DNA from: Pseudoalteromonas sp. 3D05
Lineage (GTDB): Bacteria; Pseudomonadota; Gammaproteobacteria; Enterobacterales; Alteromonadaceae
Assembly: GCF_002723455.1 (NCBI RefSeq)
Contig: NZ_PDUS01000002.1
Coordinates: 87,095-151,094, forward strand
Length of the DNA stretch: 64,000 bases
Direction: 5' to 3'
The notes beneath the pieces are model-generated. The model did no database searches and was not told where the DNA came from. It was given only the letters and a program-made list of their open reading frames with translations. Below, one piece after another: positions 46,618 to 55,470 of the stretch (its first letter is position 1; each line of letters opens with the position of its first letter). The position numbers were made by a program, and so were the translations under genes.

Positions 46618-46796
46618 TATACCCAAACAGCATCAAGATGCGAATATCAGTTGAATTAAAAGTGATTTAGGCAAAGCCTTGATTGCAAATAATGGGTGTT
46701 CCCTTGTAAAAAAGAATTGCCATTGTTGCAAAGTAGCGCCTTAATATTGAGCCCTGAAAAACGCTGAGCTCTGCATCTTGAGCAAGCTTGGGTACA
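46618..46796. repeat. MITE-like dispersed repeat, family A, copy 2 (complete)
   Basis: 179 bp. TATACCCAAACAGCATCAAG begins the left end and GAGCAAGCTTGGGTACA ends the right. The roughly 33-base ends are imperfect inverted repeats (the CATCAAGATGC/GCATCTTGA and ACCCAA/TTGGGT cores match). The right half matches 50-143 at the window start. It begins directly after the pepA stop codon, ends where the terminator hairpin begins, and has no coding capacity. Confidence 0.78.
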
Positions 46797-46832
46797 AAAG
46801 CATGCATCATTAGTTCAAATGGTGCATGCTTT
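46797..46832 (+). terminator. Hairpin after pepA and its repeat element
   Basis: AAAGCATGCATCA (46797-46809) pairs with TGGTGCATGCTTT (46820-46832) with one G-U pair. It is probably the original pepA terminator, now displaced 179 bases from the stop codon by the repeat. Confidence 0.75.
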
Positions 46833-46913
46833 AATTAGCGTGTTTAACTGCCCTCCTGTTGTTCAACTTTTATTCCTGTAAACATATTGTCTTTATTGTG
46901 CTAGTTTAGCAGT

Positions 46914-47603
46914 ATGAATAATTACAGTATCAACGTAATGAATTTACAGCAAAATGTTAAAATCACTGCTACCAGTTCCCATACTCTGTTTTTAGATGCC
47001 ACCCATCTAAAAGATCCCCTTTTATCCGTGCAAAAGAAGATATGGGCTTTAGTAAAGCGATGCAAAGCAACCGCTGCTTTCATTGATATTGTTCCAGCTA
47101 TGAACTCATTAACTTTATACTTGGCTAATTCAGATGATAGTAACCAATGGCAAGAAAAGTTATTACTTTGGTGGGAAACAACAGACATTGAAGAAAATAA
47201 AGGCACTCATCATAAAATTATCACTCAATATGGCGGTAATACCGGGGCTGATCTTGAGTTTATTGCTGAACATCACGGTGTATCAACCCAGCGAGTAATC
47301 GAATTACACACCAGTGTTACTTACCACGTTTTATTTTTGGGTTTTAAGCCTGGTTTTACTTACATACACGGCTTACCTAGTGAGCTTCATACACCTCGTC
47401 GTTCTGAACCGAGAACGCATGTGCCTAAAGGCTCTGTGGCTATAGGCGCAGATCAAACAGGAATTTACCCAGCTGATTCACCTGGTGGTTGGCATATCAT
47501 TGGTCACACTGATTTTAGTTTATTCGATTGGCAAAAAGCTCCTCCGTGTGCGATAGCACCCGGTGATACATTACAATTCATATCCGATGAGGCGTTGTCA
47601 TGA
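46914..47603 (+). CDS. pxpB: 5-oxoprolinase subunit B
   Basis: 229 aa, KipI/allophanate hydrolase subunit 1 family. In E. coli PxpABC cleaves 5-oxoproline (pyroglutamate) to glutamate with ATP. The characteristic stretch HVLFLGFKPGFTYIHGLP and the RSEPRTHVPKGSVAIG and GGWHIIGHT motifs are present. It overlaps pxpC by four bases. The first 25 residues are less conserved, and an ATG at 46938 is an alternative start. The usual partner pxpA (LamB/YcsF family) is not in this window. Confidence 0.9.
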   Translation: MNNYSINVMNLQQNVKITATSSHTLFLDATHLKDPLLSVQKKIWALVKRCKATAAFIDIVPAMNSLTLYLANSDDSNQWQEKLLLWWETTDIEENKGTHHKIITQYGGNTGADLEFIAEHHGVSTQRVIELHTSVTYHVLFLGFKPGFTYIHGLPSELHTPRRSEPRTHVPKGSVAIGADQTGIYPADSPGGWHIIGHTDFSLFDWQKAPPCAIAPGDTLQFISDEALS

Positions 47604-48529
47604 TAGAAGTATTGAAAGCTGGTTTATTAATGAGTATTCAAGACCAAGGTCGATTTGGTTTTCGGCATATCGGAGTATCGCAGTCAGGTGCAATCGACCC
47701 ATTCGCAGCAAAAATGGCAAACACCTTGCTAAAAAACGACATAGATGATGCTGTGATAGAAATTACACTGGGTCTTGCAAAGTTACTATTTAAATGTGAT
47801 ACCGTCATCGCTTTAATAGGTACGGACATGCAGGCTCAATTAGACGACAAACCAGTCTACCCTGGCTGGACGTATGCTATTAAGCAAGGACAAACTTTAT
47901 CCTTTAAGACTGCTCGAAATGGTTTTAGAGGCTATGTTGGCGTAAAAGGCGGCGTCTTATGTGAACCTGTAATGGGCTCTCGCTCAACTGACTTGGCGGC
48001 AGGGTTTGGTGGTACAAATGGTCAAGCGCTCAAACAAGGTGATAACATTCAAATCCAACCATATTATAAAGATTGGCCTAAAAGAGGAGGAATATTACCA
48101 CCAAAGCGAAATGTTATTCGCGTTCACCCAAGTATTCATGCAGACTTATTAACTGAACATGCATTACGCTCATTTTGTGAAATAAGCTGGTGTGTGAAAC
48201 CACAAAGCAATCGAATGGGTGTCAGGCTTTCAAATGAAAATTCAACGTTGTCTCATAGTCACTCTCTTCCATCACTTGCTGTTAACCCCGGCTCTATCCA
48301 ATTGCCACCAAATGGTGAGCCAATTGTTTTGCTGAACGATGCACAAACAACAGGGGGTTACCCCCTACTTGGCACTATCATTAGTGCAGATTTGCATCAC
48401 TTTGCTCAACTAAAACCAGGTGATAGCATCCGCTTCGAATACGTCGATATGAGCACAGCAATTAAAGCACAAAAGAAAATGACAGCACACTTTGCACAGC
48501 TTGCTATCGCATTAAATAACGCCTATTAA
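47600..48529 (+). CDS. pxpC: 5-oxoprolinase subunit C (biotin-dependent carboxyltransferase family)
   Basis: 309 aa, KipA/allophanate hydrolase subunit 2 family. Opening IEVLKAGLLMSIQDQGRFGF and GVSQSGAIDPFA are signature, as are GYVGVKGG, GSRSTDLAAGFGG, NRMGVRLS and LLNDAQTTGGYPLLGTI. It is translationally coupled to pxpB (ATGA-type overlap). A hairpin follows the stop codon, so the operon has two genes only. Confidence 0.92.
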   Translation: MIEVLKAGLLMSIQDQGRFGFRHIGVSQSGAIDPFAAKMANTLLKNDIDDAVIEITLGLAKLLFKCDTVIALIGTDMQAQLDDKPVYPGWTYAIKQGQTLSFKTARNGFRGYVGVKGGVLCEPVMGSRSTDLAAGFGGTNGQALKQGDNIQIQPYYKDWPKRGGILPPKRNVIRVHPSIHADLLTEHALRSFCEISWCVKPQSNRMGVRLSNENSTLSHSHSLPSLAVNPGSIQLPPNGEPIVLLNDAQTTGGYPLLGTIISADLHHFAQLKPGDSIRFEYVDMSTAIKAQKKMTAHFAQLAIALNNAY

Positions 48530-48541
48530 ATTTTTATTAAT

Positions 48542-48560
48542 GCGCACCACCTTGGTGCGC
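48542..48560 (+). terminator. GC-rich hairpin after pxpC
   Basis: GCGCACCA (48542-48549) and TGGTGCGC (48553-48560) form a perfect stem with a 3-base loop, 12 bases after the pxpC stop. No T run follows. Probable transcript end; the remaining 48561-48805 holds the asnB leader and nothing else recognised. Confidence 0.55.
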
Positions 48561-48805
48561 TTACGCAGCATAATAATGAATTAAATACCCATATAATTGG
48601 CTTGCCGTTCATAAAATAGGCTCATCACTGGCCAGAATAAAGATAATTCCCCTCTTTAGTGCATTAACAAATATAGTGGTGCATAAATTATTCTAAAAAT
48701 ATTGTAAAAGCTGTGTGACTTAGTTATTTATTTCTGATAAAACAAAGGTTCGCGTATAAAATAAATCTGTTTTAAGCGCACACATGATAGGAATGAGGAG
48801 TTACT

Positions 48806-50473
48806 ATGTGTTCAATTTTTGGTGTATTAGACATTAAGTCTGATGCCACACAGTTGCGTAGTCAAGCAATTGAAATGTCGAAGTTATTACGTCACCGCGG
48901 ACCAGATTGGTCCGGCGTGTACTCATCTGATAAAGCTATTTTAGTGCATGAACGCTTAGCAATTGTTGGTGTAAGCAGTGGCGCACAACCATTATACAAC
49001 CTAGAAAAAACAAATATTCTCGCTGTTAACGGGGAAATCTATAACCATAAAGAACTGGCAGCTGACTTAAAGACTGATTTTACTTTTCAAACACAATCAG
49101 ATTGCGAAGTTATATTGGCGCTTTACAAAGAAAAAGGCCCTGAGTTTTTAGACGATCTAAATGGCATATTTGCTTTTTGCTTATACGATGAAGAAAATGA
49201 TGCATACCTTATTGGCCGGGACCATATTGGCATCATCCCGCTTTATACAGGGCATGATGAACATGGAAATTTCTATGTTGCGTCTGAATTAAAAGCACTT
49301 TCACCTATTTGTAAACACATCGAAGAGTTTCCACCGGGTCATTACTTATACAGTAAAGACGGTGAGTTACGCCCATATTACGCGCGTGATTGGCAAACTT
49401 TTGATGCCGTTAAAAATAATGATGCTAAAGCAGAAGATGTAAAGGACGCATTAGAGGCAGCCGTTAAACGCCAATTAATGTGTGATGTACCCTATGGTGT
49501 TTTACTCTCTGGAGGTCTTGATTCATCAGTCATCTCCGCAATTACACAACGCTTTGCTGCAAAACGAATTGAAGATAATGACGAAAGTGACGCTTGGTGG
49601 CCTAAATTACATTCATTTTCAGTCGGTCTTGAAGGATCACCTGACTTAGCCGCGGCCCAAAAGGTCGCTGAGATGATTGGAACCGTGCACCACCCTATTC
49701 ATTTCACAATACAAGAAGGAATAGACGCTCTAAAAGAAGTGATTTATCACATAGAGACGTATGATGTAACAACAATTCGGGCTTCAACACCGATGTATTT
49801 AATGGCGCGACAAATTAAAGCCATGGGAATAAAAATGGTGCTCTCTGGTGAAGGTGCTGACGAATTATTCGGTGGATACTTATACTTTCATAAAGCGCCA
49901 AATGCACAAGAGTTCCATGAAGAACTTAATCGTAAAGTGTCCAAGTTACACATGTTTGATTGTCTACGCGCTAACAAATCTATGGCGGCATGGGGTGTTG
50001 AAGCACGTGTGCCATTTTTGGATAAAGAATTTGTTGATGTGGCAATGCGCACCAACCCTGAAGCCAAAATGTGTAAAGACGGAAAAATTGAAAAACACAT
50101 TTTACGCGAAGGTTTTGACGGCTATTTGCCCGATGAAGTTTTATGGCGTCAAAAAGAGCAGTTCTCTGATGGGGTTGGTTACAGCTGGATTGACACTTTA
50201 AAGGACTATGTAGCTGAGCAAGTAAGTGATCAAGATTTAGCGAATGCGAAATTTAAATACCCTATAAATACACCTGATTCTAAAGAAGCGTATTTTTATC
50301 GCTCAATTTTTGAGTCTCACTTCCCGGGGGATGCTGCAGCTAAGTGCGTACCACATGGTAAGTCAGTCGCTTGTTCAACACCTGAAGCACTAGCTTGGGA
50401 TGCATCGTTTCAAAATAATGCTGATCCATCTGGGCGAGCTGCGGGTATTCACAATGATGCTTATACTAAGTAA
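48806..50473 (+). CDS. asnB: Glutamine-dependent asparagine synthetase B
   Basis: 555 aa. Makes asparagine from aspartate, ATP and glutamine. The N-terminal class II glutaminase domain begins MCSIFG with nucleophile Cys after Met removal and has LRHRGPDWSG and VNGEIYNH. The C-terminal synthetase domain has the PP loop LLSGGLDSSVISA and VLSGEGADELFGGY. The length agrees with E. coli AsnB (554). An AATGAGGAG RBS precedes the start. It stands alone and ends in a terminator. Confidence 0.97.
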   Translation: MCSIFGVLDIKSDATQLRSQAIEMSKLLRHRGPDWSGVYSSDKAILVHERLAIVGVSSGAQPLYNLEKTNILAVNGEIYNHKELAADLKTDFTFQTQSDCEVILALYKEKGPEFLDDLNGIFAFCLYDEENDAYLIGRDHIGIIPLYTGHDEHGNFYVASELKALSPICKHIEEFPPGHYLYSKDGELRPYYARDWQTFDAVKNNDAKAEDVKDALEAAVKRQLMCDVPYGVLLSGGLDSSVISAITQRFAAKRIEDNDESDAWWPKLHSFSVGLEGSPDLAAAQKVAEMIGTVHHPIHFTIQEGIDALKEVIYHIETYDVTTIRASTPMYLMARQIKAMGIKMVLSGEGADELFGGYLYFHKAPNAQEFHEELNRKVSKLHMFDCLRANKSMAAWGVEARVPFLDKEFVDVAMRTNPEAKMCKDGKIEKHILREGFDGYLPDEVLWRQKEQFSDGVGYSWIDTLKDYVAEQVSDQDLANAKFKYPINTPDSKEAYFYRSIFESHFPGDAAAKCVPHGKSVACSTPEALAWDASFQNNADPSGRAAGIHNDAYTK

Positions 50474-50496
50474 CTTTAGCTCTCAATAAATTTTAT

Positions 50497-50535
50497 AAAG
50501 ACTGTACAAACTTGTGCATTGTACGGTCTTTATTT
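50497..50535 (+). terminator. Terminator of asnB
   Basis: AAAGACTGTAC (50497-50507) pairs with GTACGGTCTTT (50521-50531), one G-U pair, then TATTTT. It lies 24 bases after the stop codon. The rest of the gap to 50900 is A+T-rich and holds only the palindrome at 50820-50839 as a clear signal. Confidence 0.85.
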
Positions 50536-50819
50536 TCTGCTAACATTAACATTTTGCTAGCCCTTGCTATTTATAAAATTTAAAAATGTGGTTATTTTAG
50601 CCTTTCCAAAACAAAAATATTCTCAACACTAAGCAAATTGTCATTTGAAAAGTATCTGATATTTTTATTTATCTTTTATTTTTGCCCTCCCCATGACAAA
50701 TTTAACCTACTCCTGTAAGCTCTAAGAGTAATAATTAATATAAATTATGATTTTAAGGTTAAATTATTTACATTGATGAGTAAACTTCTACACTTATTCT
50801 AGTTCGTTCTTTTTAGTAA

Positions 50820-50839
50820 ATGGTTCGTATACGAACCAT
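50820..50839. promoter_or_regulatory. Perfect 20-bp palindrome upstream of the BCCT gene
   Basis: ATGGTTCGTATACGAACCAT is its own reverse complement over all 20 bases and lies about 60 bases before the transporter start. No T tract follows, so an operator is likelier than a terminator. A related half, AGTTCGTTCT, lies 20 bases upstream. The regulator is not identified; a TetR-type choline/betaine repressor (BetI) is one possibility by function only. Confidence 0.68.
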
Positions 50840-50900
50840 ACTTTAAATTTAATGCCAAATTTAGCTTAATACAAATCAAAATAAACAAATGAGGTTTTTC

Positions 50901-52475
50901 ATGAGCGATAATCATGACAAATATAGCATTGATAATACTGATTACACTGTCGGTCAGGATAATGTGCAAAAATGGGGGTTTGATGTTCATAACCCGGTTT
51001 TTGGAACAAGCGCAGGTTTAATTCTAATTTTCTTAATCGCTGTTTTAGTCAGTGATCCACAAACTGCAAAATCCACTTTAGATGGCATTAAATTCGATAT
51101 TATTAATCATTTTGATAGTTTTTTAATGTGGTCTGCCAATATATTTCTATTATTTTGTATAGGACTCATTCTTTCCCCCTACGGCAAAATTAGACTAGGC
51201 GGTGTTAATGCACGCCCAACTCACTCTCGCTTATCGTGGATGGCAATGCTGTTTGCAGCCGGCATGGGTATAGGTTTAATGTTTTGGGGCGTTGCTGAAC
51301 CTGTTGCCTATTTTACTGGTTGGTATGAAACACCTTTAAACGTCACACCCAACACCCCTGAAGCTGCAAAGCTAGCGATGGGTGCAACTATGTTCCATTG
51401 GGGCTTACACCCATGGGCAATTTATGCTGTTGTTGCATTATCACTTGCCTTTTTTACTTACAATAAAGGTTTACCTCTGTCTATTAGATCAATTTTCTAT
51501 CCAATACTTGGGGATAAAACATGGGGTTGGCCAGGTCATATCATTGATATTTTGGCAGTATTAGCAACTTTATTTGGCTTAGCTACTTCACTTGGACTAG
51601 GTGCACAACAGGCGTCAGCTGGTATTAACCATGTTTTCGGCTTGGAGTCTGGTGTTGGTTTACAAATACTGGTTATTGCTGTTGTCACACTACTGGCTGT
51701 GATTTCTGTTGTCCGTGGTATTGATGGCGGTGTGAAACTTCTAAGTAATGTAAACATGCTGATCGCATTTATCTTAATGACTTTTGTATGTCTTGTTGGT
51801 TTCGCTGCTGCTGTTGGCAATATTCCTACCACGGTAATGGGCTATGTTGAGAATATCATTCCACTGAGTAATCCTCATGGGCGTGAAGATGAAACCTGGA
51901 TGCATGGTTGGACTGTATTTTACTGGGCTTGGTGGATATCGTGGTCACCGTTTGTTGGTATGTTTATCGCTCGTGTGTCTGAAGGACGTACTATTAGAGA
52001 GTTTTTAACAGCTGTGTTACTCATCCCAACTTTAGTCACCATATTGTGGATGTCGATTTATGGCGGTATTGCCATCGATCAAGTTGTCAGTGGCATTGGT
52101 AAGCTAGGTACTGACGGTTTAACGCAAGTGCCTCTTGCTATGTTTGAAATGTTTGATGAACTTCCTATGGCCAAGCTACTTTCATTTACTGCGGTTGTTT
52201 TGGTTTTGGTATTTTTTATTACTTCTTCGGATTCAGGCTCACTTGTAATAGACTCGATTACAGCAGGTGGCAAAGTTGATGCGCCTGTACCACAGCGTAT
52301 ATTTTGGGCATCTGTTGAAGGTGCAATTGCGGCCACCTTGCTTTGGGTGGGAGGCACTCAGGCTATGGAAGCTTTACAAGCTGGCGCTGTGTCTACTGGT
52401 CTGCCATTTACCGTTGTGCTGTTATTAATGTGTGTTAGCTTATTAATGGGTTTAAAGACAGAACCGAGAAGCTAA
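50901..52475 (+). CDS. BCCT-family transporter (betaine/choline/carnitine type)
   Basis: 524 aa with 12 predicted membrane helices. Signature segments are GMGIGLMFWGVAEPVAYFTG (glycine-rich TM region), HWGLHPWAIYA and FYWAWWISWSPFVGMFIARVSEG, the Trp-rich quaternary-ammonium box. BCCT carriers import glycine betaine, choline, carnitine or DMSP with Na+ or H+. The ATG at 50901 follows GAGG; an upstream in-frame ATG at 50889 is less likely. No long regulatory C-terminal tail is present. Its neighbours do not reveal the substrate; the palindrome upstream suggests regulation. Confidence 0.93.
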   Translation: MSDNHDKYSIDNTDYTVGQDNVQKWGFDVHNPVFGTSAGLILIFLIAVLVSDPQTAKSTLDGIKFDIINHFDSFLMWSANIFLLFCIGLILSPYGKIRLGGVNARPTHSRLSWMAMLFAAGMGIGLMFWGVAEPVAYFTGWYETPLNVTPNTPEAAKLAMGATMFHWGLHPWAIYAVVALSLAFFTYNKGLPLSIRSIFYPILGDKTWGWPGHIIDILAVLATLFGLATSLGLGAQQASAGINHVFGLESGVGLQILVIAVVTLLAVISVVRGIDGGVKLLSNVNMLIAFILMTFVCLVGFAAAVGNIPTTVMGYVENIIPLSNPHGREDETWMHGWTVFYWAWWISWSPFVGMFIARVSEGRTIREFLTAVLLIPTLVTILWMSIYGGIAIDQVVSGIGKLGTDGLTQVPLAMFEMFDELPMAKLLSFTAVVLVLVFFITSSDSGSLVIDSITAGGKVDAPVPQRIFWASVEGAIAATLLWVGGTQAMEALQAGAVSTGLPFTVVLLLMCVSLLMGLKTEPRS

Positions 52476-52493
52476 GTAACATTTACAAATAAG

Positions 52494-52520
52494 AACGCCG
52501 CATTGATTGCGGCGTTTTTT
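52494..52520 (+). terminator. Terminator of the BCCT gene
   Basis: AACGCCGC (52494-52501) pairs with GCGGCGTT (52509-52516), followed by TTTT. It is shared by the convergent exonuclease gene, whose last codon overlaps it. Confidence 0.9.
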
Positions 52521-53208
52521 ATACCCATAAATCACTTAGCGGTGTGTCAATGCGATAGTGATAGGCCAACTGAGCTTGTAATAACTCTGCTGTAGCCAAG
52601 GCATCCGTTAATGCATTGTGGTTGTTATAAGCGGGTAAAGAATATCGTGAACGCGAATCCGCTAACCTCACTGAATCAAGCTTTTGATTTAGTACTCTTC
52701 CTAACAGACCTTGTCGTGCTTTTAGTGCCCTTTTTTCCAATTCCATTGTATCAATAACCGCAAACTCAAGTCCTTCATTTAAACGCTCTTTTAAGGCATG
52801 GTAAAGAAAATGCCGTTCAACGGCAGCAAAGTGAACCACAATTACCTTGCCTGATAAAGCAGTGAGTAAGGGGGTTATAATTTCGGAAAAATCAGGGGCC
52901 TGATTTACCTCAGAGTGTGTAATGCCATGGATTACTATTGAGTCTTCAGCCAAAGTTTGTCTGGGCTTTACCAACCATTGCTGGCTGTCGCGACACCGAA
53001 TACGCTGAGTATTAAATGGCACTAATCCAACACTGACAATATCATTATTTAAATAATCTAAACCCGTCGTTTCAAAATCAAGCGCAACCATAGGTACTTC
53101 GCTAATTGGCATTGATGGCTTGTCTACAACGCGCTGATAAAAATCATGAACCGGTTTTGTTTTGCATTGATTTAGTAGCTGCTTATAACGATTGGGCCAG
53201 CTTAGCAT
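52519..53208 (-). CDS. DnaQ-like 3'-5' exonuclease
   Basis: 229 aa. The DEDDh exonuclease motifs are present: ALDFETTGLDY (Exo I), VVHFAAVERHFL (Exo II, Asn replaced by Ala-Ala but the acidic site retained in part) and NHNALTDALATAEL (Exo III, His and Asp). It starts 13 bases after the DUF294 gene and is almost certainly co-transcribed with it. The substrate is unknown. Confidence 0.85.
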   Translation of the reverse strand: MLSWPNRYKQLLNQCKTKPVHDFYQRVVDKPSMPISEVPMVALDFETTGLDYLNNDIVSVGLVPFNTQRIRCRDSQQWLVKPRQTLAEDSIVIHGITHSEVNQAPDFSEIITPLLTALSGKVIVVHFAAVERHFLYHALKERLNEGLEFAVIDTMELEKRALKARQGLLGRVLNQKLDSVRLADSRSRYSLPAYNNHNALTDALATAELLQAQLAYHYRIDTPLSDLWV

Positions 53209-53221
53209 TTAACCTCCTTCA

Positions 53222-55120
53222 CTATTTAATAGACACATTTGTAGAGTACTTAAATTTAAGAAAATTCTGTGCTTTATCCAAAATTGCAAAGGCCTCTTTA
53301 AGATTTCGTTGCTCAAATGGTGATAGCAGATGGGGTTCTAAGTCATTATCGGGTTGTTCATTGAGCTGCTCAATTTGCCATGCTTGATGCCTAATACGGA
53401 TCATAGCAATGTACTCCAGTGCATCTCTTAAGTCTTGCGCTTTTCCTTGCGGAAGTAATTTAGACTCAATAATATCTTCAAGTCGCTCAAAAGAATTCTG
53501 CTTTCTAGAACCGATAGCCAAGGCATGTACACGTATCACATCTGATAGCGGTGCTGTACCACGTCGTTTTAAATTCATAGAACGTTTATGTTGGCCGTTA
53601 TGCTCAAGTACAAAGTCTTTAAAAAAACCAAGTGGAGGGGTTCTGTTTCGGGCATTATGCGCCATATTGACAAGAAAACGTTTATTTTTCCGCCCTTCTT
53701 GGGATATAAACCGTTTTAATTCATCTGCCCATTTTAACTTCCCATACACGCCATCTAAATCAAAGAAAATTGAACTATTTAGTAAGGCTTGAGGTTTAGG
53801 CTCTGCAATCCATTGGGCAAACTGTGCTTGCCACTGGGATTTTGTTAAACGCCATTTTTTAAACGAAGCCATGATCTCACCGTCGCAATACGTATAACCA
53901 CATTGCGCTAATCCGTCACAGACAAAATCCGCCAGTTTTTGAAAGTATTCATTATGCAACGACTCATCAAAACTGTTATCTAATATGAGTGCATTGTCTT
54001 GATCTGTTACGATGAGTTGTTCATCGCGAGCCATAGATCCTAATGCTATAAAGCAGTAAGGAATAGGAGGTGGGCCAAACTTTTCCTCAGCTAATACTAA
54101 TAACCGCTGCTTAAACGTGCGCCCTATTACCGCCATTGCAGTACCAATCATATGTGAATTTGCATCTTCATTTACCATACGTACAAAAACACTAGGCAGC
54201 TGGCGTGCATAATAAGCTAAGTCTTCAACCGATTGCTGAGCAAGGATGCCACGTACTAGCAACAAACTGCTTTGTGACTCATAGCGTAGAACGTCGGATA
54301 ACGAAATCACACCAATGGGCTTTTTCTTAACCACAACGGGAAGATGATGAATATTATCCCTGAGCATGGCTAGTACCGCCTCAAATATATAGGCGTTGCT
54401 ATCAAGTAGGATTAAGTCAGTTTGCATGATTGATTGCGCAGTGAGGGTAAAGCTTTTGCCTTGCGCAATTACTTTAGTCCTTAAGTCCCTATCAGTAATT
54501 ATTCCAACTACTTGACCATCATCGTCTTCAGGATCGTCACTTACGAGTTTGTCACAGTCGGTTACTAGAACAGATGACACTGACTCGCTTGTCATAATTT
54601 GCGCTACTGTTTGAATGCTGGCATCTTTTGCAACGGTAACAGCTTCACGATGAAGAAGAGATTTAACTTTAGCTGTTGTTAAGTCATTGCTATCAGCCTG
54701 CTCTACAATGGCTTGGTGCAATCTAACTGTACCACTCGCTTCAAAGAAATCAGCAAACACTTCATATTTATCGCAGTACTTATTAAATACCGACACATCA
54801 ATACAATACACTAAAGTATCTTCAAGAGCCTTTGCAGGGTAACGAACTTTGCGGTTCATTAATAATCCCATTTGGCCGAAGATTCCACCGACGGTCAAAC
54901 GATTATATAACTCTCCATCACGGCGATAGATTTCAACCGACCCGCTGCGAATTATATATAAATCATTAATGTCATCACCCAAATTTAAAATTGGGCTACC
55001 TGAACGATAGTAAGCAACTTCTATTTCACCTGAAAGTTGATTTAATGCATCGTCAGGTAATTCATCAAATGGTGCATGTTCACGAAGAAACGTGGCTATA
55101 TCAACATGTTCGGCCTGCAT
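53222..55120 (-). CDS. cNMP-binding, CBS-pair and DUF294 nucleotidyltransferase-like protein
   Basis: 632 aa. Domain order: cyclic-nucleotide-binding fold (about 10-130), two CBS domains (about 150-290, ITDRDLRTKVIAQ and PIGVISLSDVLRY), then DUF294 nucleotidyltransferase-like (GSMARDEQLIVTDQDNAL, about 350-370, like the GlnD/GlnE active site) and the DUF294 C-terminal domain (TPPLGFFKDFV). It is a predicted cytoplasmic signalling protein that senses ligand through cNMP/CBS modules. The adjacent exonuclease gene is a conserved partner in related genomes by my recollection. Confidence 0.9.
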   Translation of the reverse strand: MQAEHVDIATFLREHAPFDELPDDALNQLSGEIEVAYYRSGSPILNLGDDINDLYIIRSGSVEIYRRDGELYNRLTVGGIFGQMGLLMNRKVRYPAKALEDTLVYCIDVSVFNKYCDKYEVFADFFEASGTVRLHQAIVEQADSNDLTTAKVKSLLHREAVTVAKDASIQTVAQIMTSESVSSVLVTDCDKLVSDDPEDDDGQVVGIITDRDLRTKVIAQGKSFTLTAQSIMQTDLILLDSNAYIFEAVLAMLRDNIHHLPVVVKKKPIGVISLSDVLRYESQSSLLLVRGILAQQSVEDLAYYARQLPSVFVRMVNEDANSHMIGTAMAVIGRTFKQRLLVLAEEKFGPPPIPYCFIALGSMARDEQLIVTDQDNALILDNSFDESLHNEYFQKLADFVCDGLAQCGYTYCDGEIMASFKKWRLTKSQWQAQFAQWIAEPKPQALLNSSIFFDLDGVYGKLKWADELKRFISQEGRKNKRFLVNMAHNARNRTPPLGFFKDFVLEHNGQHKRSMNLKRRGTAPLSDVIRVHALAIGSRKQNSFERLEDIIESKLLPQGKAQDLRDALEYIAMIRIRHQAWQIEQLNEQPDNDLEPHLLSPFEQRNLKEAFAILDKAQNFLKFKYSTNVSIK

Positions 55121-55160
55121 AAACTAATCCTACTGAGTGCTTTACATCTATTGTGAGCCT

Positions 55161-55191
55161 TAACGACTATTTTTACAAAAAATAGCCGTTA
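55161..55191. repeat. AT-rich hairpin between the RND operon and the DUF294 gene
   Basis: TAACGACTATTTTT (55161-55174) pairs with AAAAATAGCCGTTA (55178-55191) with one mismatch. It lies just beyond the family B repeat, as seen from the RND stop codon, and could be the RND terminator or part of the DUF294 promoter region. Confidence 0.55.
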
Positions 55192-55201
55192 AAAATATTT
55201 C

Positions 55202-55463
55202 GGGTCTGTTTACCTTTCAAGGTTAAATTTGCAGTAGTCTGTTTGGTATTTAGGCAGGCAGCGCCTATGTGGTGTGGTATTCCCCATAAATAGGCGATAA
55301 CGCAGCATCAATGGTAAAAAGGCGCTGCCCTTCGGGTTCAGCCTAGGGGCGATTTACGCTTTGTAGCTCGGTTTTGACTCAGCCCACTAGGTTACAAACC
55401 TCGCAGCGCGATTAAACCGCCCCTATTTTAAACAAATTTTAATCCGCAAAGGTCAACAGACCC
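55202..55463. repeat. MITE-like dispersed repeat, family B, copy 1
   Basis: 262 bp. GGGTCTGTTTACCTTT at the left end and AAAGGTCAACAGACCC at the right are inverted repeats matching 15 of 16. The interior blocks (AAATTTGCAG.AGTCTGTTTGGT, CTGCCCTTCGGGTTC, CTCGGTTTTGACT, AGGTTACAAACCTCGC) recur in the opposite orientation at 60666-60883. No coding frame. Its right end lies seven bases from the RND pump stop codon. Confidence 0.82.
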
Positions 55464-55470
55464 TGATAGA

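Noticed and set aside
46914..48529. Urea-amidolyase / allophanate hydrolase genes
   Set aside because: The families are related, but separate small subunits with these motifs are the PxpB/PxpC type and no amidase domain is present.
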